From positions 1 to 50,649 of the forward strand of contig JALQPE010002576.1 of NCBI GenBank assembly GCA_030407315.1: a DNA stretch of 50,649 bases. The letters run 5' to 3'. Position numbers and translations under genes: made by a program. Below, one piece after another: positions 10,692-21,847 of the stretch (the stretch's first letter is position 1; every line of letters starts with the position of its first letter). The notes beneath the pieces are model-generated. The model was not told the origin of the DNA, ran no database searches, and saw only the letters and a list, made by a program, of their open reading frames with translations. The DNA is from Asparagopsis taxiformis. Taxonomy: Eukaryota; Rhodophyta; Florideophyceae; Bonnemaisoniales; Bonnemaisoniaceae.

Positions 10692-11890
10692 GTAATTACA
10701 GCAGTGGCAGTTTCGACGGAGCGCTGACAGAAAAGTCATGGTAGCGATCGTAGCTATGACTTTGCTGTGAGGCAACAGATCATTACAACAGTCACGATTT
10801 TCTTACCCCGTATAAAAATTCTTGGTGATTTTTTACCCGGTAAAAATTCTGCCGCTAATGTAATGGCAACGTTTCATTACAGAAAAGTCATCGTTACGAT
10901 GACTTTGCTGTAAGGAAACAATCATTACAGCAGCCACGATCCCGATAATTCTTGGTAACCCGGTAAAAATTCATTCAGTAATGGCACGGTTCACAAAGCC
11001 ATCGTTACGATGACTTTGCTGTAAGGAAACAAATCATTACAGCAGCCACAATTTTTACCCGGTAAAAATTCTTCGGCCACTGTAATGGAGACCTTTTCTT
11101 ACAGCAAAGTCATGGTAACGATGACTTTGCTGTAAGCATCTATTCTAGACGGCTTCTGCTGTAAGCGGTTGGGAGTTTAGTCACTCTCCCACCTTGGGAA
11201 GGATAGGAAGGGAAGTGTGAAGTCGGGAACATCGCGAGCGGTTGGTTTGGACGGGTGTTGACGGCTCTGGGGAGCACTCTGCGTTACGCTCAACCGGGTC
11301 TGAGCTGGCTGCAATACATGATATCGCAGCAAGAGTGCACAAAATTTGTGCCACCATTTTCTCACGGCAGAGACTCGGACGGCCGATATCCGACCTCGCT
11401 GAAAAGAGCTAGAAAAGGTCTGGAGTACATCCCAGACCGCTGGAAAGGTACTATCAGAAGTTTTCCTGAGCATGCGGGGGGCTTTCCTCACCGAAATCGA
11501 GCATAGCGGTTAACCGCTATGGTCGCAGAATTCTGCGACCAAAGCTTACTCATGAAGGAGGTAGGGTGCTGGGTACCACACCAACCATAGCTACTTACAT
11601 TTGCAGTGTACTCTAGCGATCTGCTTAGTATTCTACTTCCTCACTGTACAATGATTTTCAGGAAGTAGGATATGCTCTGGGCCTAGCACGGGAGAGGAAG
11701 AAGGAAGGGTAGGCATGCAGAAGTATAGAGGCAGTAGTATGTGAAGACTATGGCAGTGGTAGAGAAGTATTTCATGCACCAAAGGGGCGGGCAGAGTGAC
11801 ACTAGAGACGCGGTGCGCAGGGCGAAGGGAGGTGGAGATGATGGAGGACAACAGACATGAGAGCGAGGGTTGAGACCAACGGCTTACAGA
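10692..11890. repeat. Palindromic repeat unit 1 in element A
   Basis: The unit opens with a cluster (about 10720-11135) of two alternating palindromes. Type A is 37 bp, TTACAGCAAAGTCATCGT, one base, and its reverse complement (10878-10914, 11099-11135 and imperfect copies near 10730 and 10992). Type B is CATTACAG..GGCCAC around a TTTTTACCCGGTAAAAA core. It continues with about 700 bp shared with the other units: a CACCTTGGGAAGG block at 11190, AGTCGGGAACAT at 11221, GGGGAGCACTCTGCGT at 11269, and a purine-rich block near 11690-11870. Small open frames here (for example 11177-11491) are not conserved as proteins. Confidence 0.8.
11503..11540. repeat. Two abutting perfect palindromes (18 and 20 bp) private to unit 1
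   Basis: ATAGCGGTTAACCGCTAT (11503-11520) is followed without a gap by GGTCGCAGAATTCTGCGACC (11521-11540). The matching places in units 2 and 3 hold no such palindromes. Confidence 0.92.
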
Positions 11891-12787
11891 TGGAGCAGTT
11901 TACTAGGGATGCTTACAGCAAATTCATCGTTACGATGACTTTGCTGTAAGGAAACAAATCATTACAGTAGCCATGGTTTCTTTACCCGGTAAAAAGTTCT
12001 TCGGCCACTGTAATGAAAACGTTTTCTTACAGCAAAGTCATCGTAACGATGACTTTGCTGTAAGCATCCCTGGTAAACTGCCTCAGCTGTAAGCGGCTGG
12101 GAGCCTGGTCCCTACCTCACCTTGGGAAGGGTGAGCAAGGAATTGTGAAGCCGGAAAACATGGCAAAGGGATGGTTTGAACGGCTATTGGCGGCGTTGGG
12201 GAGCACTCTGCGTCGTGCTCACCTAATCTGTGCTGGGTACCCTGCCTGGTACAGCGGCAGGAGTGCACAAAACTTGAAACACAATTTTGTCAACAGTGAA
12301 ATTCTGACTGTCGAAACTCAACCTCCCTAAAATGAACTAGAGCTGGTGTGAGCACCTCCACGACGTCTGGAAAGGTACTGACAGCACGTTTTCAGAGCAT
12401 GGGCGAAGCTGTCCTCTCTGAGAGCAAGCATAGAGTATCCGTGGCCAGATTCTATTCCTAGTGCCATGTGGCACAGTGGCCACACCAAATTGCCCTTTTT
12501 AGCACACTATAGATTTGTGCTACTACGAATCTAGCTGTCTTCTATACTAATATAGTTGGTAAGTAGGCAAGCCTAGGATTGTAGGACTATCAGGAAGGAT
12601 GGGAGGGTAGCTACGCAGCAACATGAAGGGGATAGTACGAGTAGACTACGGCGGAGGTAGACAAGGATTCCACTCACCGAAGGGTCGGCTGGAGTGACGC
12701 CGGAGTCGACACAGGAAGGGAGGTTGGGATAGGCTGGGTAAAGCAGGATAAGATACATGAGAGAGAGGGTGAAGCAAGACCGCTTAC
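11883..12787. repeat. Palindromic repeat unit 2 in element A
   Basis: Begins with CGGCTTACAG, then type A palindromes at about 11913-11949 and 12027-12063 around one type B. The rest shares blocks with unit 1: CTCACCTTGGGAAGG at 12115, GGGGAGCACTCTGCGT at 12197, GGAGTGCACAAAA at 12258, and the purine-rich end near 12590-12780. No gene is supported. Confidence 0.8.
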
Positions 12788-13870
12788 AGCTGAGGCCATT
12801 TACCACGGGTGCTGACAGCAAAGTCATCGTTGCGATGACTTTGCTGTAAGAAAAGAAAACATTACAGCAGGCACGATTTTTTACCCGGTAAAAATTCTTC
12901 GCCCACTGTAATGTTTCCTTTTCTTACAGCAAAGTCATCGTAACGATGACTTTGCTGTAAGTAAACGTTTCATTACAGTAGCCACGATTTTTTACCCGGT
13001 AAAAAATTCTTGGTGATTTTTTCACCCGGTAAAATCCTTCGCCCACTGTAATGTTTTCTTTTCTTACAGTAAAGTCATCGTAACGATGACTTTGCTGTAA
13101 GCATCCCAGGTAAACTGCCTCAGCTGTAAGCGGCTGGTACCTTGGTCCCTCTCTCACCTTGGGAAGGGTGAGATAGGAATTGTGAAGTCGGGAACATTGT
13201 GGAAGGATGGTTTCGACGGCTTCGGGCGGCTTTGAAGAGCAATCTGTGTCTTGTTCACCCGGCCTAAACTGCCTAAAATATTCAGTATTGCGAGAGGAGC
13301 ACGCAAAATTACAACCACCATGGTGGTGGGAAAATGCATTTTCTCACGACAGAGATTCTCAGAATCTCTGTCGTGAGAAAATGCAAGCTGGCGGTCGAAA
13401 CTCAAACTCGTTAAAATGGACTAGAGTTGGTGTGAACACCTCCAGGACCTCTGGAAAGGTACTACCTGCACATTTTCCGAGGCTACAAGAAGCTGGTCTC
13501 TCCAATATCAAGCATAGATTATCGATGCGCAAAATCTACTCCTGGTGCTGTGTAGCACATTGACTATACAAAACCGTCCGTTTCCGGTTATAATAAACTA
13601 TACTCTCAAGTAGCTAGGAATCTAGATATTCACTTTACATCGATGGTTATGAAGTAGGTTAGCCTAGGATTGAAGGACAGAAGGTAAAGGATAGGATGGT
13701 AGGCATGGGGTAAAATGAAGGTGGTGGTATGAGTAGAATATGGAAGTGGTAGACAGGCATTTAATGCACAGGAGGGGCGTGTGAAGTGACACCAGAGGCG
13801 CAGTGCGTCACAGGAAGGGAGACTGGAATGATGAAGGAGAACTAGAGACATGAGAGATAGGTTGTTTAGG
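12778..13870. repeat. Palindromic repeat unit 3 in element A
   Basis: The cluster at 12811-13100 has three type A palindromes (about 12812-12848, 12924-12960, 13064-13100) alternating with type B. The whole cluster is itself an inverted repeat: CGCTTACAGCTGAGGC at its left edge mirrors GCCTCAGCTGTAAGCG at its right edge (13118-13133). The downstream part again shares TCACCTTGGGAAGG and GAAGTCGGGAACATT with the other units and ends in the purine-rich block near 13690-13860. Confidence 0.82.
13314..13385. repeat. Private palindromes of unit 3: 14 bp and 51 bp
   Basis: ACCACCATGGTGGT at 13314-13327 is followed by a 51-bp palindrome at 13335-13385 with perfect 25-base arms and one central base. 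The left arm matches a conserved sequence of unit 1 (TTTTCTCACGGCAGAGA near 11358), so the right arm looks like a later inverted copy. Confidence 0.92.
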
Positions 13871-14062
13871 CATGCTTCTGGCTCTATTATATAACTACAT
13901 TGCTCCTCTATAGACTACGCAATCCATTCCAGCAGTTCTAGTTAAAAATGGACTATATGGATGTTTCATTTCAATATCAGCATTGTGCAGTTGAGCCTCT
14001 TCAAGGTCCGAAAACTTGTCCAGAGTACGCTTCCAAGCCACTTGAAGGCATCCAGAACATTT
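13871..14062. other. Spacer, no gene seen
   Basis: About 190 bp between unit 3 and the 172-bp repeat. Nothing is recognised. Confidence 0.4.
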
Positions 14063-14752
14063 GCACTTCGTTCTTACAAAGTTCAATTTTGGCCATCACA
14101 TCTCCAGTTGTGGGAGTCTGGTGACCAAAAACCGATGCATTCTGGAATCACTACAACGCAAGTCAGCAGCTTTACGGACGCATAAAACACTTTTCCGTAC
14201 TCCCTAGAGCCACTCCAGCCCTAACGGATCACTTGCACTTCGTTCCGACAAAAGTTCAATTTTGGCCATCACATCTCCAGTTGTGAGAATCTGGCTAGCA
14301 AAAATTAGTGAACTCCAGAAGCTCTACCTCGCAAGCCACCAGCTTTCAGGGCGAATAAAACCGGTTACAGTACTCCCCAGACCCACTCCAACCCTCCCAG
14401 ACCACTTGCACTTCGTTCTGTCAAAGTTCAATTTTGGCCATCACATCTCCAGTTGTGGGAATCTGGTGACCAAAAATCGTTGCATTCTGTCAGCCCTAAT
14501 GCGCAAGCCAGCAGCTTCACGAACTCATAGAACACTTTTCCATACTCCCTAGAGCCACTCCAACCCTTACAGACCACTTGCACATCATTCGGACAAAGTT
14601 CAATTTTGACCATCACATCTCCAGTTGTGAGAATCTGATGACCAAAAATCGATGAATTCTACTAGCCCCTCCACGCAAGCGAGAAGCTTTGAGTGCAATT
14701 AAAACAAGTTTTAGTGCTCCCTAGAACCACCCCAACCCTTTCAGACCACTTT
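14063..14752. repeat. Tandem repeat, period 172-173 bp, four units
   Basis: GCACTTCGTTC or a close form recurs at 14063, 14235, 14408 and 14580. Each time it is followed by AAAGTTCAATTTTGGCCATC and CACATCTCCAGTTGTG, and later AAAACACTTTTCC and CCACTCCAACCCT. Units differ by scattered substitutions. ORFs across it follow the repeat and have no recognised motif. Confidence 0.88.
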
Positions 14753-14852
14753 GCAGCCTTTTTCGCGGGGTCCGAAATCGTCTCCTTCTTCCCGAGTGAG
14801 AAACCTCAGTCCCTCTCATATGCTTACAGAGAAGTTGGTTTACCATGGTTTC

Positions 14853-15124
14853 TTACAGCAAAGTCATCGTTACGATGACTTTGCTGTAATGTTTTGTTTT
14901 CTTACAGCAAAGTCATCGTTAAGATGACTTTGCTGTAAGTAACCTGGGTAAACTGCCTCTGCTGTAAGAAAACAGAATAGCAGTTCCGACAGCTTGTCCT
15001 GAAGAAGCAAATCCGCCTTAACGATGACTTTGCTGTAAGAAAACAGAGTAATTACAGTTCTGACAGCTTGTCCTGAAGAAGAAAACCCGCCTTAACGATG
15101 ACTTTACTGTAAGAAAACAGAGTA
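14853..15124. repeat. Palindrome cluster 4 followed by three 67-bp repeats
   Basis: Type A palindromes lie at 14853-14889 and 14902-14938. A unit of about 67 bp then repeats from about 14980: ACAGTTCCGACAGCTTGTCC, TGAAGAAG, then half of a type A palindrome (CTTAACGATGACTTTGCTGT). The last repeat runs straight into the open frame at 15125. Confidence 0.8.
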
Positions 15125-15524
15125 ATTACAGTTCCGACAGCTTGTCCTGAAATCCCGTCCTCCCGCACCAGCTCATAGTCTGTTACCGTCACCCGAAGTA
15201 AGTCCTGCAACTACTGCAGCTCCTTCCCCGCAGAGCAATGTATTTGTCGATACTCGGGCACTCTCAGACATGGCGAAACCTGAGCTAGTGTATCAGGCAC
15301 ATGTTGTCGCAAAGGTACTTTGTGGTCAGTCTGGGAGCTATGCTACCTCTGGGCATATGGTGGTATACATGGGGTCTGGAATGACGAAGTCGTATTGCAT
15401 GATTGCCAGGTGTGTGGAACGGGTGATGGAGGTCAATAGCCGTAGATATCGAAAGGGAATTCATGTGCGTTCAAAGGCAGCTGCGCTAGAGTATACTGCT
15501 TTCGCTGCGCGGTATGGCAGTTGA
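15125..15524 (+). CDS. Unknown ORF or exon downstream of the 67-bp repeats
   Basis: Open frame of about 133 codons with the first ATG at 15270. Before that Met the frame is Pro/Ser-rich; after it come VYQAHVVAKVLCGQSGSYAT and VMEVNSRRYRKGIHVRSKAA. The frame begins just after ATTACAG, which could act as a splice acceptor carried by the repeat. No family is recognised. Confidence 0.35.
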
Positions 15525-15979
15525 GAACCAAGTATGGAATCTAGCTGGTGCCTTGCGTCCGCCAATGGATGATTATGGCAGCTTGGCACAAGTTCGCCAA
15601 TGAAGAAATTTAGCTACACAGTAACCATCCGTGCAGTTGATATCAGTGTCAACAACATATCATCCTCTCATCCTCTGCATATCCAGATGCCAACTTTGCA
15701 TCCACCATAGGTACAGCAGCTTTATCTCTCGTCTTCAGGCGACAGCCTGATTGACATAAAATCCACTCTATTCCACCATGTACATCCGCGATTCGAGAAC
15801 ACACGAAGTTAGTACAACGTTCCAATAATCTCATCACATGATACCTGACAGTCCATGGGTACGATATTTATTCCGCACTAGACTAGCAATTGCTAGTCAT
15901 ATTAACATGTGCAATCTAGATCACTGCAGCACATGTACATTACAAACCTAATCTACAACATCTGCACTAGTCATTACAC
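15525..15979. other. Non-coding, with an 18-bp perfect palindrome
   Basis: No gene is supported. GACTAGCAATTGCTAGTC at 15881-15898 is a perfect palindrome. Confidence 0.5.
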
Positions 15980-17100
15980 TTACAACAGCGGTGAAAAGAT
16001 GATCTTCAACTGCTCAATAATCCCCTTGCCGGTCACTGCCCCAGTCACAACACCGATGAAGAAGCCCATCATGGCAGCATGTCCATTAAGCTGCTCAGCG
16101 ATAAACGCACTTTGCTCATACTCAGCTGCCATGCCGAACAGACTATTCGCATTCCTACAATCGTCAAGCGCCATCCAATAGAAAACAGCATTGGTGATCA
16201 TCTCACATTCGCAATCTATACTGAATCATTCCGGAGAAACACCAGTTCTTTCATAGCCTGCTTCCTTACCGCATCTTGAGGCGACAGTGTCATTACGCCA
16301 ACCCAGCAACCCGTATTACGTTAATCATCTTGTGCAAAATACAATGTGGTCGGCGACAATATCGGCATAGCATAAACCTCTCCGGCGTAAAAAACCACAA
16401 ACGAGAAATGTTGGATCCATAATGGGCGCATTCGCCAGCATTCCCTATGGTGGCAAAAGGAGATCATTTCGCGCCATGCTAGTGCGCCACCTCCTCGGAA
16501 AATAGCAGCCTAACGGGATCGCTAATTGTTAGCGAAGCAGGTTGCGGTCCGGGTCGGGGAACGATGACAGCGGCAGCGATGGATGGGTTGGTGTGGCGCT
16601 GTGGCAGACAAATTTAGTCTCCGCTGTAGATGCATACCAAGACATACACCACGCTGCGCTGCGGAACGGATTTCTGTATTTAGCAAGTTTCGGAAAATAT
16701 TTCTTTTCGCGCATCTATCGCGCCTTGTTTCGAACATTTAGCATGTTCCCAAGGTTTCCTCCGCTTATTTCTCCCCGATCTTGATTCAACTAACAGCAGC
16801 TTGTGCCGATAGTCCATCTGCAAACGGGTCGTTGATCAAGTAAGCGCGTCTCTCCCCGCCCTCGATCGCCGCGTTTTCTTCGAAGTTACCGCTACGCACC
16901 AGCCCCGATAGAGAAAAAGCTGTCCCCGCCAGCCGGATCATCCGTAGTCGACCGACCCATCCTGCGAGTAGTGTCTGCAAATCGCATAGCGCCGCGACAA
17001 GAGCGTCTTCCATACTATCGCAATCCATCCGAAGTGTATTGTCCCACGAGTCGTCCACTGCACATCCCATCATTTGAATGAATGAGACGACAACCGCCAC
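15980..17100 (-). pseudogene. Remnant of a second NB-ARC protein C-terminal domain
   Basis: Two minus-strand pieces resemble the end of the neighbouring NB-ARC protein. Piece 16201-15980 has FYWMALDDCRNANSLFGM and SAFIAEQ, against FYWLKLDECKDEHSLFSM and SVFITEG in the full copy. Piece 17100-16786 has SFIQMMGCAVDDSW against VLINVMGLCMAPYC. Order and strand match, so this is the decayed 3' part of a tandem duplicate. Its ATPase part is missing, because only about 0.3 kb separates it from the gene above. Confidence 0.6.
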
Positions 17101-17431
17101 ACCAGTCCATGGGCCGGATCTGTCGGTTCGCTCCGCGTATTATTCGACACAACGCAATGATCCATTACCCCTACGCATACGATCTGTAGCACTGTCCTCC
17201 TCCCGTTGCGCAAAACTCGTAGTCACAGAATATCAATCGTGCCCGCACTTCATCGCCATCTGATTATATCGTTGCATACTCCCGCCTCGATGCTCACCCT
17301 CTTCCACCACATCATGACACAGACCGTCAAGTCGTCCTGAACAAGAGACACGAGAACGTATTGAACTTCTTTACCAGCTTAACTGAACAAAACTAAAAAT
17401 TCAATTCGATTTAGTGCAACCCTCCAAGGCA

Positions 17432-19918
17432 TTAGCCACTAGGACCAGCCGCACCTCCACTTTCCAGCCTCTCCTTCCCCTCTACAATCGCCTTCGCTAT
17501 CCTCTTCACAAACACATTCTGTTTCTCCTTGTCCTCTACAGGTTTCCCATTCGTCACTCCCTCACTATTCTCGATCCCAGTCAGGCTCCTCATCGACTGC
17601 AGCGCCTTGACCACATCTCCGATTTGATACTCGTTCTCCTGCACCATTCGCTGCAGAAAGCCCTCCGTGATGAACACGCTGTGTCCATTTTCATCAATCA
17701 TGCTGAACAGCGAATGCTCATCCTTGCACTCATCCAGCTTCAGCCAATAGAACAAAGGAATGATAAGCATTCCACGCTCCCCATTCTCACAGAATCGCTC
17801 CAGGAAACACATCAACTCCTTCATGGTCCACTTCCTAGCAGCAAGCCGGTCGATACTACACACCAGCCGCTTTACGATTCCGCTCTCGCTTCTCACATCT
17901 CGCAATCTTCCATACAAATGGAATGTACAGTCCTCCCGATTTTGCACGCAATACGGTGCCATGCAGAGCCCCATTACGTTGATTAAAACTTCTATGTCGC
18001 TTGTTACATTTCTCGCTGTTTCAGTCTTCTCATTCTCCATTAAATACATCTTCAATAACTGCAGTTCGCTCATCACCTTTTGAAACGGAGCTTGGTTCTT
18101 GCCGTCATTCATTCGCTCTACCCATCGATAGTCGGTGAGCAGTTCCAGTGTCTCAATTACTAGTCCAGCACCGAGTAGATGCCGCACTATATTTTCAACT
18201 ATGTACTCGTCACCGCTGTCTATCTTCCACCATTCAACATGTCTACATTCACTTCCCATTGTCATCCCATTATTCCCACCATCTCTACTGCTTCCATTCC
18301 CCACAACCCACGCTCCGAATCCATCAACTAGTCTCTTGTGCCAGAACCGTACACCTTCCTTCTCGTCCGCCTTTTTCACACACATTTTTTGCACCATATC
18401 GTGCAGTCGTACTCCTAGCCCCCTTCCACCCTCATCTTCTACAAGTGATACAAGACTGTGCAGTAAAAACATCCTCATTGCCCACAGCCCCTCACCTACT
18501 CCCCAAATCTTCTCAATCGCACACGATGGAAGAATCTTATGCTTTTCTACAATGCAAAACGAACGAAACATTTCTCCCACTGTCACGCTCTCCCGCATCC
18601 ATTTCTTCTCAAGTGACCATAAACTCGTCTCCACCGCCACCTTCAGTCCACCATGCCTACTCCCACTTTCTGCATCTCCAAGCTGTCCAGACTTCGCCTC
18701 CAGACTCTTCCAGTATTCCTCTATTCCATTTCCCACACACCCACCCATCCCTCTCCCTAGCACATCTTGCATTGCAGACCCAGCAACACTCAGTGCCAGC
18801 GGTAGTCCATCACAAATCTCGATTATCCTCTCTAGTGCATCCCGATTTTCAGCCGTAAATCTTCCTATCCCCTCTTTGTCGATCCCACAGTAGCAGCATA
18901 CAATATCGACACTTCTATCCCCGCGCCAGTCTTCAGTACTTACTCCAATCGACAGATCATGTACACGCCCAATCGCCTCATTTCTCGTCGACGATAACAC
19001 CTTACAACACGTTCCCTCCATCTTTTGTACACCTGTACATACCTCTTCCACCAATGTGTACACATTGGTGTCGAGGTCCCAGACGTCGTCAAAGATAAGG
19101 AGGAAATGCTTGGAGGCGAGATGGTCCGTCAGCATGTTCATCAATCTGAGGTGCTTACTAGACTTGGCTGCGAGTCGGGTGAAGTTGGGAAGGAAATCTG
19201 GGAGTGCTTCGGTGACAACATCTTCCATCTCGTTCAGAAGCGTGTGCACAGTGGCGTCATGACCGAGTTGTATGAACCACACGCCGTCGCTGAACTTGGC
19301 CCAGACGTGTTCATGTCTGCCGAGGGCGCGCAGGATGGTTGTTTTTCCTGCGCCACCCATGCCAACAACAGCTATGGTGTTTTGATTTGGGTCTTCGGAT
19401 AGGACGGCTGTCTTGGCTTTGCTTTCTGGGGTGCGCGAGTTTCAGGAAAAGTCGAGGACGACTTGGGGAGGATTCAGAGGTACGTAGAAGGCGGATGGTT
19501 GGGGGATGGGGGCTGCGTAGGGGTGAGACGAAACGGAAGAGGGGTGTGGGTGGTGAAGATGGTGATGAACGGAGGACGGAGGCATGGGTGCAGTAGAGGG
19601 CGATTGGCTGGATAGGGTAGTATGGGTGTCCATAGTGGTGAGAGAGATGGTGTCAGATGCAGGGTTCGTATCGATATCAACGGGAGAAACAGAGGGATTA
19701 TGTAGAGGAGATGATTGGAGCGGAGACAGATGTGAAGGCAGAGAGGACGTCAGTGGTTCAAACAGAGCAGGTGGTGTAAAGGATGCGACGAGAGCTTCGG
19801 CTGGAGCTTCAGCGGGAGTGTGAGGCAGCGAGCGGTTGGAGTAGGTAGACTGAGGAGGTTGCTGACGTGAAGATGTACTGGAGACAGAGAGAGGATTGGA
19901 GTCGGAGAGGTTAGATCA
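17432..19918 (-). pseudogene. NB-ARC (STAND) ATPase protein with one in-frame stop
   Basis: The main ORF 19360-17432 (642 codons) holds the nucleotide switch of the NB-ARC family: P-loop GGAGKTT at residues 2-8, kinase-2 LLIFDDVW at 87-94, RNBS-B-like KVLSSTRN near 120, GLPLAL at 185-190, and LHD at 319-321 in place of MHD. A helical C-terminal part of about 300 residues follows, without obvious LRR or TPR repeats. The frame runs back beyond the Met: IAVVG precedes the P-loop, as in the family. It then crosses a lone TGA at 19442-19444 into a Ser/Pro/His-rich region open to about 19918 (with an ATG at 19633). NB-ARC proteins act as ATP-driven switches in immunity and cell death. This copy is either a pseudogene by a single nonsense change or has an intron over the stop. 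It is cargo of element A. Open frames on the opposite strand (18135-18893) are shadows. Confidence 0.85.
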
Positions 19919-20107
19919 GCTGTTGCAACGTCGTATGGTTAGGCAGATGTGCAGAGAGAATACGCGATAGAGAATGCAAGTTGTGGATTCGGATGATGGA
20001 TGGATAGAACTGATGGATAGACAGACGGATGGAAATTTATGGATCAATTCAAATATTATATTAATTTACAACGTAGATTGTTTAATTGCGGTCCCTCAGA
20101 TGCATGA

Positions 20108-20560
20108 TCACCTAAAGACTATCCTAACAATTTCAAAGTATTGCGGGCAGATTGGGTGATCAATGCTCAGCGGCTCGCATCTCGTCAACCCGGATTTCAT
20201 GCGTTCTAGTGCAGAAGATTTCAGCAAGATAAATGCGATGCAGCGGTAGAGCAGTTCAACAGCGTGTTGCTCGTCGGGATGGAATGGAAAATTTCTAGTA
20301 TTTAACAATACAAGCATGTAAATCGCCTGCACGTTTTCCTCCTCGGCGATAAATCATTCCAGTAACGGCTGTTTCATGCCGGCATGGATGTAGAAGAGTC
20401 CATGATCTGACACAAGGCCTGTCTTGCTTTGCATGACACAGGTGTGATTGAGCGTGCAAACAGATTCAACATGAGTCGCTTGCTCGGTGAATGCCGCGCA
20501 TATTAACATCGCGAGCTGTCGAGATGAAACTCTTGTAGATGTGTTGGATTCCACCTGCAC
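20108..20560 (-). pseudogene. Helical protein fragment with one in-frame TGA
   Basis: A single frame from about 20560 to 20108 is broken only by TGA at 20354-20356. It reads RQLAMLICAAFTEQ and HGLFYIHAG before the stop and FIAEEENVQAIYMLVLL, DEQHAVELLYRCIAFILLK after it. The helical pattern resembles the C-terminal part of the NB-ARC protein but is too weak for a firm link. It lies on the same strand, upstream of that gene. Confidence 0.4.
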
Positions 20561-20796
20561 AGCAACAATGTGTGCATTCGGAAGAGGTTGCGCAAATGCA
20601 GCGTCTGGATCAGCGGCAAGTACCGGTGCACGCAGAGGAGTTGCAGCTAGCGGAGATGCAAGACGAGTCGGAGTGGTGTGATCGTAGCTCGCTGAAGCGC
20701 GAAATACTCAAGCCTGTTGAAGATGAATTGAAACGAGTTTGGGAGCGAGTCAAACTGCGAGACGATGAAATTCGCCGTCTCAAGTCTTCACGATGA
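20539..20796 (+). CDS. Short helical ORF, unknown
   Basis: 85 codons. The second half is a good amphipathic helix (EILKPVEDELKRVWERVKLR, DDEIRRLK). It overlaps the start of the minus-strand fragment at 20560. It ends 52 bp before the next plus-strand ORF, so it could be a leading part of that gene. No family is recognised. Confidence 0.3.
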   Translation: MCWIPPAQQQCVHSEEVAQMQRLDQRQVPVHAEELQLAEMQDESEWCDRSSLKREILKPVEDELKRVWERVKLRDDEIRRLKSSR

Positions 20797-20847
20797 AATA
20801 AACCTAACTGTTCTCTCTGACCTGTCTTCTCACATACGTCCACTACC

Positions 20848-21186
20848 ATGGGTAATTTCCTCTCTCGTCCAAAACGCTCCGTCTGGTATTCTGCAACCTC
20901 CGCATCTCCGCCTGCTTAAACTGCTGTTTCGAATCACGAAAACCAACCAACGCCTCAATCGGCCACCACAGATCCCGCCGCGTCCGCCATCTCATCTAGC
21001 GCATTGCCTGTCTGTTCAACACCCGCAACCCCCTCTCCTCCAAAATCATCTAGTCCACCTTCGCGTTCTGGTTTCCGAGTGAATCTCGTCCGAAGATCCG
21101 ACTATGTCCCGACCATCCTGCTGCCAGTGCTCGACAAGTCACCAATCTCCAACAAACCTGAAAGTTCAATGGTACTCCTTTACTAG
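20848..21186 (+). pseudogene. Possibly N-myristoylated Ser/Pro-rich protein, one in-frame TAA
   Basis: ATG 20848 sits in a good context (ACCATGG) and starts MGNFLSRPKRS, which fits an N-myristoylation signal (Gly2, Ser6). The same frame continues after one TAA (20917-20919) to 21186: a Thr/Ser/Pro-rich region and then GFRVNLVRRSDYVPTILLPV. With the stop ignored it is 112 residues. It lies about 0.9 kb upstream of, and divergent from, the open start region of the NB-ARC gene. A membrane-anchored partner of the NB-ARC protein is conceivable, but nothing shows it. Confidence 0.35.
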
Positions 21187-21690
21187 CACACTGTCATCCT
21201 CCTTCGTCACTACTACGCCCATCCCGCTCTCTCTTCACCCAATTACCTCTGTTCCCTCCAATGATTCACCCAACACACGCACTGGACTGCTGACACACCA
21301 TCATATCAACACCATAATTCCTCCCTCCCATCCCGTCAATTCCATCTGCACACACTCCTTCCCCCACCACATACACTTTCTATCCACTCGTCCATATCAA
21401 CACTCCCTCCACATTCCGCCTCTACTACAACAAAAACAATTCGTTGCACATTCCCAGAAACACACACACACTCTCTCTCCTTTCAAAATGATCGCCATCT
21501 TCCTTTCCTTCCTACACTTTTCCGCATATTCTTGTGCTCAAGTCGCGTAAATACTATAGTATAGTTTCTGGAGTGCCGTGCATTAAAAGAGATGTTGGTC
21601 GTGCTCGGAAATTATGTGCGAGGTAAATGGATGAAAGCCTCTATTGTGACAATGTTTGAAGCTTGTGACTGAGATTACGAACGGTACGTA
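21187..21690. other. CT- and C-rich stretch without a gene
   Basis: The plus strand is rich in C and T up to about 21480. The frame 21104-21550 has no motif and is probably not coding. Confidence 0.4.
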
Positions 21691-21847
21691 ATGGCTACTA
21701 CTCGATGTACCACTTGCAATAAAACTTTACGAGATTTGCGTAAATATGGAGAATGACTGCCGCGCTATGCACGTGGGAAGAAAATTATGCTGCACGAAGT
21801 GCAAGGATATGTTGTTGAAAAAAGATGATCAATGCAATTCATACTGA
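21691..21847 (+). pseudogene. Small zinc-ribbon-like ORF split by a frameshift
   Basis: Frame 21691-21756 reads MATTRCTTCNKTLRDLRKYG. The overlapping frame 21746-21847 continues with ENDCRAMHVGRKLCCTKC and KDDQC. Together there are two CxxC pairs about 30 residues apart, as in a small zinc ribbon. Too short to name. Confidence 0.3.

Noticed and set aside
10720..15120. CRISPR array
   Set aside because: Repeats are palindromes of two alternating kinds with related, not unique, spacers, in a eukaryotic transposon context, and no cas genes.
18135..18893. Plus-strand ORFs of 236-252 codons
   Set aside because: Exact antisense of the NB-ARC gene, Ser/Pro/His-rich as expected of a shadow frame.
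19442..19444. Stop codon reassignment (TGA as sense)
   Set aside because: TAA, TAG and TGA all appear as lone breaks and as true ends, and the gypsy ORFs end normally.
20108..20560. A third NB-ARC copy
   Set aside because: Only a loose helical resemblance to the C-terminal part; kept as an unknown fragment.
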